The notes beneath the pieces are model-generated. The model was given only the letters and a program-made list of their open reading frames with translations, did not search any database and had not been told where the DNA came from. Shown here piece after piece: positions 1-6,788 of a DNA stretch of 17,846 nucleotides. The position numbers and the translations under genes are program-made. Each line of letters starts with the position of its first letter. Position 1 is the first letter of the stretch. The DNA is from UM-FILTER-49-7 sp964599895. GTDB taxonomy: Bacteria; Acidobacteriota; Holophagae; Thermotomaculales; Thermotomaculaceae. The DNA is taken from the NCBI GenBank assembly GCA_964599895.1, contig CAZRHT010000055.1, forward strand, positions 1-17,846. Reading direction: 5' to 3'.

Positions 1-223
1 TGCCATTTTCCCGCTCCATCAGCGTGTCAATTGAGTTAATAATCTTGCCAATACGGCTTTCAACTTCCTTTAAATGAGAGGGTTTTCCAAGAGCACCCTC
101 AAGCTCAATCTGCAATAATTCAACCTGCTTCTTCAGCTCGGTATTCTCTTCTTTGATTGTCTCATACTCCCGGACCAACTGTGCAACTTTTTTTTCCAAC
201 AGCTGAACCAATCGATTCATCAT
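1..223 (-). CDS. small coiled-coil protein, partial (possible ZapB-like division protein)
   Basis: This gene is missing from its 3' end because it runs off the window; 74 codons are visible. Its ATG overlaps the pheT stop as ATGA, and a second in-frame ATG follows at once, so it is translationally coupled to pheT. The visible product is almost all helical and highly charged, with heptad-like Leu/Val/Ile spacing (LLEKKVAQL, then ELKKQVELLQIEL), then a short Gly/Pro break and a second helix. That profile fits a short coiled-coil protein. ZapB/ZapA-type division genes commonly follow pheT in several phyla, which is the only basis for the tentative name. Near the edge, GGAG followed 7 nt later by ATG (positions 6-4) in another frame looks like the start of a further overlapping gene, possibly zapA. 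Function is not established. Confidence 0.6.
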   Translation of the reverse strand, partial: MMNRLVQLLEKKVAQLVREYETIKEENTELKKQVELLQIELEGALGKPSHLKEVESRIGKIINSIDTLMERENG

Positions 224-2271
224 CGAAGTACCGCCCTGAATTTATCAATAAAGGCTGCCACCATCTTCTGATGCAGCTCATTTATTTCATCATTATTCAA
301 CGTCTGGTCATCGGACTGAAAAACAAAATTAACCGCAATGCTGACTTTTCCGGCCGGGACGCCTTTTCCCTCATAGCGGTCAAAGAGACGAACGTTTTTC
401 AAGTACGGGACATCCAGATGTTTTAGAAAACTTTCAATCTCTGCATAAGGGATGCTCCGATCCAGCAGGAAAGCTGAGTCCCGCTCGGTTCGAGGCATCA
501 TACTGAATGGCTGGAATCGGATAGTCTGCCGTGATTTCCGGATAAAGCCCTCCAAATCCAGTTCAAGGGCCACCAGCGGATAGTCGATGTCAAAGTGAGC
601 CAGAACTTCGTCAGAAAGCTGTCCGATATTACCGACCACCTTGTTGTCCAGAACGATGGTCGCGGACATTCCCGGATTGAACGCGGAGACATTACACTTT
701 CCAAATGTAATTGCCGGTCGACCGGTAAGTTTCTCTTCACATCTGTTCAGGAGTCCTTTCAGGCTGAACTCGTCTGCCACAAATTCCTGTCCGTTCCAGG
801 CCCTGTACTGGGTACCCTTCACCGCAAGTGCGGCCAATGTAATCCTTTCATCCGCCTGCGAACCTTTCGGCAAGTATACCCGCCCCGTTTCAAATAACTT
901 CAGTGCCAGGTTTCCACGTTTCAAATTCAATGCGGCAACAGATGCAAGAGTGGCAAGAATCGAGGTACGCATCACACTGGTATTCTCACCGAGGGGGTTG
1001 GAGATCCGAACCATATCCTCAAGGTCGGGCCGTAACATCAGATTGTCCGCAGGTGAACAGAAAGAATAAGAAATCGCCTCATAAAATCCACCTGCAGTGA
1101 ACACGGATGCAACCTTTTCCAGAGCAGCTTCATCAGGCGATGTTATTCGGCCTGGGCTTTCAACCCCCGGGAGTGTTGAAGGCATACGGTTGTAGCCATA
1201 CATCCTGGCCACTTCTTCAATCAAATCGATTTCACGGGCTACGTCCAGACGGTTGGAAGGCACTTGCCACAGTGTATTCCCATCGTTTTCTTTCAGCTTC
1301 ATAAATCCCAGCCCTTCAAGGGTGGTCGTAACAAAATCCATCTGAATTTCCAGACCCAGTATCCGCTTCAAACTTCCGGATTTCAGTAGAATCTCCGGGC
1401 CTTTCCACGGGTCAGGATATGCGTCTATGGGTTCCGGAGCTACTTCACCACCGGCAAACTGCGCCATCAGGTCCGCCGCGCGGTTGGCAGCCGTCAATGC
1501 AATCTCGATATCAGCGCCCCGTTCAAACCGATGGGATGAATCTGTATGAATTGCCAGACGTTTGGATGTTTTGCGGACACAAACCGGATTGAACCAGGCC
1601 GATTCAATCACTACGTTTGTCGTATCTTCCCGTATTTCCGAATTCTCGCCCCCCATGATGCCCGCCAATGCCACCGGACGATCCCCGTCGGCAATCACAA
1701 GGTCTTCCTCCGTCAGCTTCCGTTCCACCCCATCCAGCGTTATCATGGTCTCATTGTTCGCAGCCCGTCGAATCTCGATTCGATTTCCATGAAGGAAACG
1801 ACTGTCAAATGCGTGGAGTGGATGACCAAGCTCCCAGAGAACAAAGTTCGTAATATCCACCACGTTGCTGATAGGCCGAATCCCAACTTCAAGAAGAAGC
1901 TTCTGCATCCACTCGGGAGAAGGGCCGATTTTTACATTCCTTACATACCGGGCAACATATCGTCCACAGAGGTCCGGTGCCTTTATTTCTACTTCAACAT
2001 TTTCTTTCGCTGCAGGGCCGGTTTCAGAAAACGAAGGTTTCGGTATCGGAATCAGCGTGCCATTCCCCGAGGTCGCCAGCTCACGGGCAAGGCCCAGGTA
2101 ATTCATGGCATCCGGGCGGTTGGTAGTCACATCAATATCGAGAACTACCGCATCTTCATCCCGTCGGATTTCATCCACTGTAAGACCCTGATCCGTCAAC
2201 ACATCCGCAATGCCGTTGACATCCAGTTTGGTTTCAATATATTTTCTCAGCCAACTTACACTGAAATCCAT
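220..2271 (-). CDS. pheT: phenylalanine--tRNA ligase beta subunit, compact form
   Basis: Beta subunit of the cytoplasmic alpha2-beta2 phenylalanyl-tRNA synthetase, which charges tRNA-Phe and edits mischarged tyrosine in its B3/B4 domain. The 683-residue product opens with the B1 domain (about 1-36), continues with B3/B4 (about 90-280, including IRPISNVVDITN and HAFD), the B5 and catalytic-like core domains in the middle, and a C-terminal FDX-ACB anticodon-binding domain (about 590-683). Bacterial PheT is usually near 800 residues. Here the B1 segment ending VDEIRR passes directly into the VTTNRPD motif near residue 50, so the roughly 110-residue EMAP-type tRNA-binding domain normally inserted there is absent, with no frameshift visible. 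The start has a GAGG box 7 nt upstream. It lies 20 nt after pheS in the same transcript. Confidence 0.97.
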   Translation of the reverse strand: MDFSVSWLRKYIETKLDVNGIADVLTDQGLTVDEIRRDEDAVVLDIDVTTNRPDAMNYLGLARELATSGNGTLIPIPKPSFSETGPAAKENVEVEIKAPDLCGRYVARYVRNVKIGPSPEWMQKLLLEVGIRPISNVVDITNFVLWELGHPLHAFDSRFLHGNRIEIRRAANNETMITLDGVERKLTEEDLVIADGDRPVALAGIMGGENSEIREDTTNVVIESAWFNPVCVRKTSKRLAIHTDSSHRFERGADIEIALTAANRAADLMAQFAGGEVAPEPIDAYPDPWKGPEILLKSGSLKRILGLEIQMDFVTTTLEGLGFMKLKENDGNTLWQVPSNRLDVAREIDLIEEVARMYGYNRMPSTLPGVESPGRITSPDEAALEKVASVFTAGGFYEAISYSFCSPADNLMLRPDLEDMVRISNPLGENTSVMRTSILATLASVAALNLKRGNLALKLFETGRVYLPKGSQADERITLAALAVKGTQYRAWNGQEFVADEFSLKGLLNRCEEKLTGRPAITFGKCNVSAFNPGMSATIVLDNKVVGNIGQLSDEVLAHFDIDYPLVALELDLEGFIRKSRQTIRFQPFSMMPRTERDSAFLLDRSIPYAEIESFLKHLDVPYLKNVRLFDRYEGKGVPAGKVSIAVNFVFQSDDQTLNNDEINELHQKMVAAFIDKFRAVLR

Positions 2272-2291
2272 GGGTTTCCTCTATGTTACGG

Positions 2292-3320
2292 TTAGTTGAA
2301 CTGAGACAGGAATCTCAGATCATTGTCAAAAAACATGCGGATATCGGAAATGCTATGCTTCAGCATTGCGACCCTTTCCACTCCAAGGCCGAAGGCGAAA
2401 CCGGAAACGGTTTCCGGATCGTAGCCGACATTCTCAAAAACTACCGGGTCCACCATTCCTGCACCGAGAATTTCCAGCCAACCGCTATTCTTGCAAACTC
2501 TACAGCCCTTGCCACCGCACATGATACAAGTGACATCAACCTCTGCGCTTGGCTCGGTGAATGGAAAATAACTGGGCCGAAGCCGCATCTTTGTATCTGA
2601 TCCAAAAAGCTGCTTGAGAAAGTGTTCCAGCGTGCCTTTCAAATCGGTAAAAGTGATATCCTCGCCCACTACCAGACCTTCAACCTGATTAAACATGGGG
2701 GAATGGGTGATGTCAGCATCTTTTCTATAAACACGACCGGGCATAATAGCCTTAAACGGAGGTTTTCTATCCTGCATCATGTGGATCTGGACATTGGAGG
2801 TATGGGTTCTGAGAACTACCTCGTCCGTGATATAGAACGTATCCTGCATATCCCGGGCCGGGTGGTCCTTTGTAAGGCCCAACGCTTCAAAGTTGTAGAA
2901 ATCTGTCTCAATTTCAGATGCGCCCGCCACTTCATAGCCCATTCGCTCGAAAATACGGATCAAATCGCGATTGACGACGTTCAGAGGATGCAAAGATCCG
3001 AGTTCAGGCGCGATGCCGGGTAAAGTGATGTCTATTCCTCTATCTGAATTACTCTCCGATTCCCCCGATTTCAACTCTTCAAGCTTTTCAGCAAGGCCGC
3101 TTTCCACTGTCTGTTTCAGTCGGTTGACTACCTGTCCCAACTCCGGGCGCAACTCTTTTGGAGCTGATCGAAGGTCATTCAGCAAGTCTTTTACAATTCC
3201 CCGTTTTCTGCCCAGATACTGGTTGCGCAACTCTTCCAGGGCTTTCAGACCTTCGACCTGGCCCAATGCCTGGTTGAAGGCATCTCTGATTCCCTGAATC
3301 CGCGCCTTCAGGTCGCTCAT
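2292..3320 (-). CDS. pheS: phenylalanine--tRNA ligase alpha subunit
   Basis: Catalytic subunit of phenylalanyl-tRNA synthetase, a class II enzyme making Phe-tRNA from Phe, ATP and tRNA in the cytoplasm with PheT. The 342-residue product has the usual length. An N-terminal coiled coil (about 1-90) that grips tRNA is followed by the catalytic domain, with HPARDMQDTFY at 153-163, motif 2 around GRVYRKDADITHSP (195-208) and motif 3 around FGLGVERVAM (310-319). Four cysteines in a CxxC-x4-CxxC pattern (C265, C268, C273, C276) precede the conserved GWLEILGAGMV; this tetrad is common in many bacterial PheS proteins. The gap from rplT is only 10 nt with no clear ribosome binding site, so translation is probably coupled to rplT. 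Confidence 0.98.
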   Translation of the reverse strand: MSDLKARIQGIRDAFNQALGQVEGLKALEELRNQYLGRKRGIVKDLLNDLRSAPKELRPELGQVVNRLKQTVESGLAEKLEELKSGESESNSDRGIDITLPGIAPELGSLHPLNVVNRDLIRIFERMGYEVAGASEIETDFYNFEALGLTKDHPARDMQDTFYITDEVVLRTHTSNVQIHMMQDRKPPFKAIMPGRVYRKDADITHSPMFNQVEGLVVGEDITFTDLKGTLEHFLKQLFGSDTKMRLRPSYFPFTEPSAEVDVTCIMCGGKGCRVCKNSGWLEILGAGMVDPVVFENVGYDPETVSGFAFGLGVERVAMLKHSISDIRMFFDNDLRFLSQFN

Positions 3321-3330
3321 CTGTGTTGGT

Positions 3331-3687
3331 CTAGCTCAGGGCGTTCTTAGCCTTGGTTGCCAGCTCGGCAAACGCCTCCGGATTGGAGATCGCGAGTTCG
3401 GCAAGAACCTTGCGATCCAGTTCAATTCCGGCCTGCTTCAGGCCATTCATGAAAGTACTGTACTTCAGTTCATGGAGTCTCGCAGCAGCGTTGATCCGTA
3501 CAATCCACAGAGACCTGAAATCCCGTTTCTTCCTGCGGCGATCCCGATAGGAAAAAGCCAGTGACCGTTCCACGGATTCTTTTGCTGTACGATAAAGTTT
3601 GCTCCGACCACCGTAATAGCCTTTTGCCAACTTTAAAATTTTCTTTCTTCTGTCCTTCTTCTTGGTTCCTCTTCTAACGCGTGTCAT
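3331..3687 (-). CDS. rplT: 50S ribosomal protein L20
   Basis: L20 binds 23S rRNA early in 50S subunit assembly. The 118-residue product has the family length and the very basic N-terminal extension (TRVRRGTKKKDRRKK) followed by KGYYGGRSKLYRTAKESVERS and the helical C-terminal domain. The ATG has AGGAG 9 nt upstream. It follows rpmI by 46 nt in the infC-rpmI-rplT order. In E. coli and Bacillus, L20 represses this operon by binding the mRNA; I did not identify an equivalent RNA site here. Confidence 0.99.
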   Translation of the reverse strand: MTRVRRGTKKKDRRKKILKLAKGYYGGRSKLYRTAKESVERSLAFSYRDRRRKKRDFRSLWIVRINAAARLHELKYSTFMNGLKQAGIELDRKVLAELAISNPEAFAELATKAKNALS

Positions 3688-3733
3688 ATTTCTTATCTCC
3701 TGCTTATGTCAAAAAAACAATGATTCAAATGTC

Positions 3734-3931
3734 TCAGCCGTACGGAAGCATCTTCTTCAGCACCACGGTGTCGCTGGAAGAAGCCAGAAAACTCTTTCGA
3801 AGATTCCTTTTCCGTTTGTTGGCCTTTTTGGTCAAAATGTGGCCCTTGTTGGCATGGTTCAGAACAATTTTGCCACTGCCAGTCGTCTTCGTTCGCTTTG
3901 CTGCACCTCTGTGGCTTTTCAGTTTCGGCAT
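3734..3931 (-). CDS. rpmI: 50S ribosomal protein L35
   Basis: Small basic protein of the large ribosomal subunit. The 65-residue product starts MPKLKSHRGAAKR, contains the conserved HILTKK segment and ends in LKKMLPYG, all typical of L35, and has the usual family length. An in-frame ATG at 3973 would add 14 residues overlapping the end of infC, but the chosen ATG has GGAGG 5 nt upstream and yields the canonical N-terminus. It lies 38 nt downstream of infC. Confidence 0.98.
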   Translation of the reverse strand: MPKLKSHRGAAKRTKTTGSGKIVLNHANKGHILTKKANKRKRNLRKSFLASSSDTVVLKKMLPYG

Positions 3932-3969
3932 ATTCCCTCCAAAGTTCGGTAATAGATTTTCTGCTTCTG

Positions 3970-4530
3970 TCAATTTTTCCCGGTTTGGTTTGGCACAAAT
4001 ATCTGTACCATGTGAATCCCCTCAAAGGAGGGACCTTTATCCGGGTATCCAAATTCCGCCAGGTCGGCTTTCAGCCGCTGGAGAATAGCAAATCCCTTGT
4101 CCTTGTGCGCCAGCTCCCGGCCTCGGAAACGAACAGTCACTTTTACCCGATCTCCCCCTTCAAGAAAACGGATAACGTGTTTTTTCTTGAAGTTGTAATC
4201 GTGATCGTCAATCATTGGACGAAACTTCATTTCCTTCACCTGGATGCGCTTTTGTTTCTTCTTCGCCTGCTGGGCCCTTTTCTGCTCGGTGTACAGGTAT
4301 TTCCCATAGTCCATGATCCTGCAAACCGGCGGCTTTCCGTTGGGGGCCACCTCAACCAGGTCCAAGCCCTTCCCCTGAGCGATGTTAAGTGCTTCCTCAA
4401 GGCTCAGGATTCCAAGCTGTTCGCCGTCCTCCGAAACCACACGAAGCTCCTTTTCCCTAATGTTCTCATTAATTCGGGTTCCGCTTTGCTTACCGTTGCC
4501 CCTTGAATTTTTACTATCTGAGCGGTTAAT
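3970..4530 (-). CDS. infC: translation initiation factor IF-3
   Basis: IF-3 binds the 30S subunit, prevents premature 50S joining and checks the initiator codon and tRNA. The 186-residue product has a short Ser/Asn/Gly-rich leader, the N-terminal domain from RINENIR to about residue 85 (with MDYGKYLYEQ-like MDYGKYLYTEQ), a lysine-rich linker helix and the C-terminal domain with RFRGRELAHKDKG. The start is placed at ATT (4530-4528) rather than at the in-frame GTG two codons upstream. GGAGG lies 7 nt before ATT but only 1 nt before GTG, too close to work. No ATG start exists near the conserved N-terminus. The non-canonical AUU start is a known IF-3 autoregulatory device in other bacteria; its use here is inferred. 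Confidence 0.95.
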   Translation of the reverse strand: MNRSDSKNSRGNGKQSGTRINENIREKELRVVSEDGEQLGILSLEEALNIAQGKGLDLVEVAPNGKPPVCRIMDYGKYLYTEQKRAQQAKKKQKRIQVKEMKFRPMIDDHDYNFKKKHVIRFLEGGDRVKVTVRFRGRELAHKDKGFAILQRLKADLAEFGYPDKGPSFEGIHMVQIFVPNQTGKN

Positions 4531-4544
4531 AGACACACCTCCCC
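4528..4544 (-). promoter_or_regulatory. infC ribosome binding site with ATT start codon
   Basis: On the minus strand GGGGAGGT (4544-4537) is followed by GTGTCT and then ATT (4530-4528). The core GGAGG is separated from ATT by 7 nt, the ideal distance. It directly abuts the alternative GTG. This spacing decides the start. In IF-3 autoregulation, excess IF-3 rejects its own AUU start while a strong ribosome binding site keeps basal translation possible. Confidence 0.75.
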
Positions 4545-4561
4545 AACAAAGTCAGTGTTTC

Positions 4562-4590
4562 ACTATAGACGGAACATTTATCAATGTCAA
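4562..4590 (-). promoter_or_regulatory. sigma70-type promoter for infC-rpmI-rplT-pheST
   Basis: A perfect -35 box TTGACA (4590-4585) and a -10 box TATAGT (4567-4562, 5 of 6 consensus bases) are 17 bp apart. Transcription would begin near 4555, giving a leader of about 25 nt before the infC start. The -35 box contains the thrS TGA stop codon (4589-4587), so the promoter is packed against the end of thrS. It should let infC and the ribosomal protein genes be expressed independently of thrS. Confidence 0.85.
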
Positions 4591-6527
4591 GCCAAATCCA
4601 ATGATTTTGACTCAATAAGTGCTTCCGCCATTTGAACAAATTCGTCAATCTTAACAGCACCTTCGTCCCCTTTTCCACGCACACGGACCGAGACGGTGTT
4701 GTTCTCGGCCTCCTTCTTACCAACAACCAGCATGTAGGGCACTTTTTGAAGCTGAGCTTCGCGTATCTTGTACCCCATTTTTTCACTGCGATCATCAATT
4801 GAAACCCGCATCCCGGCAGCCATCAGCTTATCAGAAACCACCCTGGCATACGGCACATTCTCATCGGTAATGGGAATTATGGCAACTTGCACAGGTGCCA
4901 GCCACAGGGGAAAAGCTCCCGCATATTGTTCCACCAGCATACCGAAAAAGCGTTCCCATGATCCAAAAATAGCCCGATGAACCATAAAAGGGGTATGTTC
5001 CGCACCATCTGATGCCACATAACTCATCCCAAATCGCCTGGGAAGGTTAAAATCAAACTGAATTGTTGTTGCCTGCCATTTCCTGCCCAGACAATCATAG
5101 AGCTTGACATCAATCTTTGGCCCATAGAAAACCGCCTCGCCTTCCATGCGTTCGAATTCAATGCCCTTCTTCGTCAGGGCCTGGATCAGGGAATCTTCCG
5201 CCATTTCCCATTCTCCGTCCGTTCCGGCATATTTTTGCTTATTCTGGCTGTCCCGGACTGACAATTCAAACTTATACTTTTCAAAGCCAAATACCTTGTA
5301 AATATCCAATGCCAGATCAATGAGCTTTTCGATTTCGCTATGCACCTGTTCCGGCGCACAAATGATGTGAGCATCGTCCTGGGTAAATCCCCGTACCCGG
5401 AGCATTCCATGGAGTGCCCCGCTCTTCTCATAGCGGTACACCGTTCCATTCTCTGCGTACTTGATGGGAAGTTCCCGGTAAGAGCGGCGTTTGTTCTTGT
5501 AGATCATCACATGGAAGGGACAATTCATCGGTTTGACAATGTATTCTTCCTCATCAATGGACAGGCTGTACATATTCTCGCGGTAGAAATCATAGTGACC
5601 GGAGGTTTTCCACAATTCACTCCGTGCCAGGTGGGGGGAAATTACCCATTGGTAGCCCCGTTTTATCAGTTCATTGTACAGATAATCCTCAATTTGTTTG
5701 CGAACAGTCACACCTTTGGGGTACCAGAACACAAATCCGCCCCCGACCTTTTCCTCAAAAGCGAAAAGCTCCAGATCTTTCCCCAGACGGCGATGATCCC
5801 GCTTCTTTGCTTCCTCCAGCATTTGCAGATATTCTTCCAATTGCGCCTTCTTAAAAAACGCTGTGCCGTAAATTCGCTGCAGCATCCTGTTCTTTTCATC
5901 GCCCCGCCAGTAAGCACCGGCAATGGTAAGTAATTTGAATGCTTTGATGAAGGAAGTATTCGGAAGATGGGGCCCCCTACAGAGATCCACCCACTCTCCC
6001 TGTCGGTAGCAACTGATGGTCTCCCCGGCAGGCAGCTCTCCAATAATTTCAACCTTGTAGCCTTCTCCCATTTTTTCAAACATATCCAGAGCGGCTTCCC
6101 GGCTTACCTCTTCCCGATGAATTTCCAGCTTCTCTTTGGCAATATTTTTCATCTCGCCTTCGATTTTCTCAAGGTCCTCCGGGGTAAACGGCGCATCCCG
6201 GTCGAAATCATAGTAAAAACCATCTTCAATCACCGGCCCGATGGTTACCTTTGTCTCCGGAAAAAGCCTCTGCACTGCCTGTGCCATCAAATGGGCTGAG
6301 GAGTGGCGAAGCACTTCCAGGGCATCCGGTGATTTTTCTGTGAGAATTTCCAGTGAACCGTTCTCCGTCAGCGGTACGGTCATATCGATCAGCTTATCGT
6401 TAAATCTGGCCGCCACAGCCATCCGGGCCAACCCGGAAGAAATGTCGGCCGCTACATCCAGCGGAGACGCGCCCTGCTCAATATCAAGGACATTCCCATC
6501 TGGAAGCGTAACATGAATTTTGTCCAT
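4587..6527 (-). CDS. thrS: threonine--tRNA ligase
   Basis: Class II synthetase that makes Thr-tRNA in the cytoplasm and clears mischarged Ser-tRNA. The 646-residue product has the full bacterial domain order. A TGS domain (about 1-63) comes first. The editing domain has HSSAH (H75, H79) and the CRGPH motif (C183, H187). The catalytic core has zinc ligands C336, H387 and H517, and a C-terminal anticodon-binding domain starts at about 540. GAGG lies 8 nt before the ATG. It follows tRNA-Val by 37 nt with no separate promoter or T-box-like leader in that short gap, so it probably shares the tRNA transcript. Confidence 0.99.
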   Translation of the reverse strand: MDKIHVTLPDGNVLDIEQGASPLDVAADISSGLARMAVAARFNDKLIDMTVPLTENGSLEILTEKSPDALEVLRHSSAHLMAQAVQRLFPETKVTIGPVIEDGFYYDFDRDAPFTPEDLEKIEGEMKNIAKEKLEIHREEVSREAALDMFEKMGEGYKVEIIGELPAGETISCYRQGEWVDLCRGPHLPNTSFIKAFKLLTIAGAYWRGDEKNRMLQRIYGTAFFKKAQLEEYLQMLEEAKKRDHRRLGKDLELFAFEEKVGGGFVFWYPKGVTVRKQIEDYLYNELIKRGYQWVISPHLARSELWKTSGHYDFYRENMYSLSIDEEEYIVKPMNCPFHVMIYKNKRRSYRELPIKYAENGTVYRYEKSGALHGMLRVRGFTQDDAHIICAPEQVHSEIEKLIDLALDIYKVFGFEKYKFELSVRDSQNKQKYAGTDGEWEMAEDSLIQALTKKGIEFERMEGEAVFYGPKIDVKLYDCLGRKWQATTIQFDFNLPRRFGMSYVASDGAEHTPFMVHRAIFGSWERFFGMLVEQYAGAFPLWLAPVQVAIIPITDENVPYARVVSDKLMAAGMRVSIDDRSEKMGYKIREAQLQKVPYMLVVGKKEAENNTVSVRVRGKGDEGAVKIDEFVQMAEALIESKSLDLA

Positions 6528-6564
6528 GGCGTTTACCTCTGTGTTGGGTTGGTTTATAAAAAAA

Positions 6565-6639
6565 TGGTAGGCACGGGCGGTATCGAACCGCCGACCCCTT
6601 CCGCGTCAGGGAAGTGCTCTCCCACTGAGCTACGTGCCT
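6565..6639 (-). tRNA. tRNA-Val (GAC anticodon)
   Basis: The 75-nt cloverleaf folds fully. The 7-bp acceptor AGGCACG/CGTGCCT is perfect. T8-A9 is followed by a D arm GCTC/GAGC. The anticodon stem CTTCC/GGAAG carries loop CTGACGC, so the anticodon is GAC (valine). A 5-nt variable loop and the T arm GGCGG/CCGCC with loop TTCGATA follow. Discriminator A is followed by an encoded CCA end. A run of seven T residues follows the CCA directly and might allow some termination or aid 3' processing before thrS. Confidence 0.97.
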
Positions 6640-6651
6640 CCACTGCCAGAA

Positions 6652-6681
6652 AAAATACCAGACTCCGCCCCGTTGTGTCAA
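6652..6681 (-). promoter_or_regulatory. promoter for tRNA-Val and probably thrS
   Basis: A perfect -35 TTGACA (6681-6676) is separated by 18 bp from a -10 TATTTT (6657-6652, 4 of 6). Transcription would start about 7 nt downstream, shortly before the mature tRNA 5' end at 6639. The spacer is GC-rich. No other promoter is evident between the tRNA and thrS. Confidence 0.65.
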
Positions 6682-6702
6682 TAAAAAACGACCGGAGAAA
6701 GA

Positions 6703-6730
6703 GTGATCGGTGATGAGTGATGCGTGAAGG
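6703..6730 (+). repeat. degenerate heptamer tandem repeat (GTGAYNN)4
   Basis: Four consecutive 7-nt units GTGATCG, GTGATGA, GTGATGC, GTGAAGG lie between the end of the lipoprotein gene and the tRNA-Val promoter. The first four bases are constant. The same unit, in opposite orientation, occurs at 10442-10476. A 9-nt direct repeat ACCGGAGAA also flanks the array (6691-6699 and 6759-6767). No coding potential was seen in 6640-6788. Confidence 0.65.
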
Positions 6731-6788
6731 GTTCAAAAAGAAGAGAGTGGGCATCGGAACCGGAGAAGGGGGAAGAGTCTCTCGCAGA

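Noticed and set aside
1546..2295. 249-codon open frame on the plus strand
   Set aside because: It lies wholly opposite pheT and its composition is that of a reverse-complement shadow.
4531..4536. GTG start for infC two codons upstream
   Set aside because: The GGAGG ends 1 nt before it, too close for initiation, while ATT has the ideal spacing.
6553..6558. TATAAA on the minus strand between tRNA-Val and thrS as a thrS promoter
   Set aside because: No -35 lies 16-18 bp upstream; that position falls in the tRNA T arm and acceptor stem.
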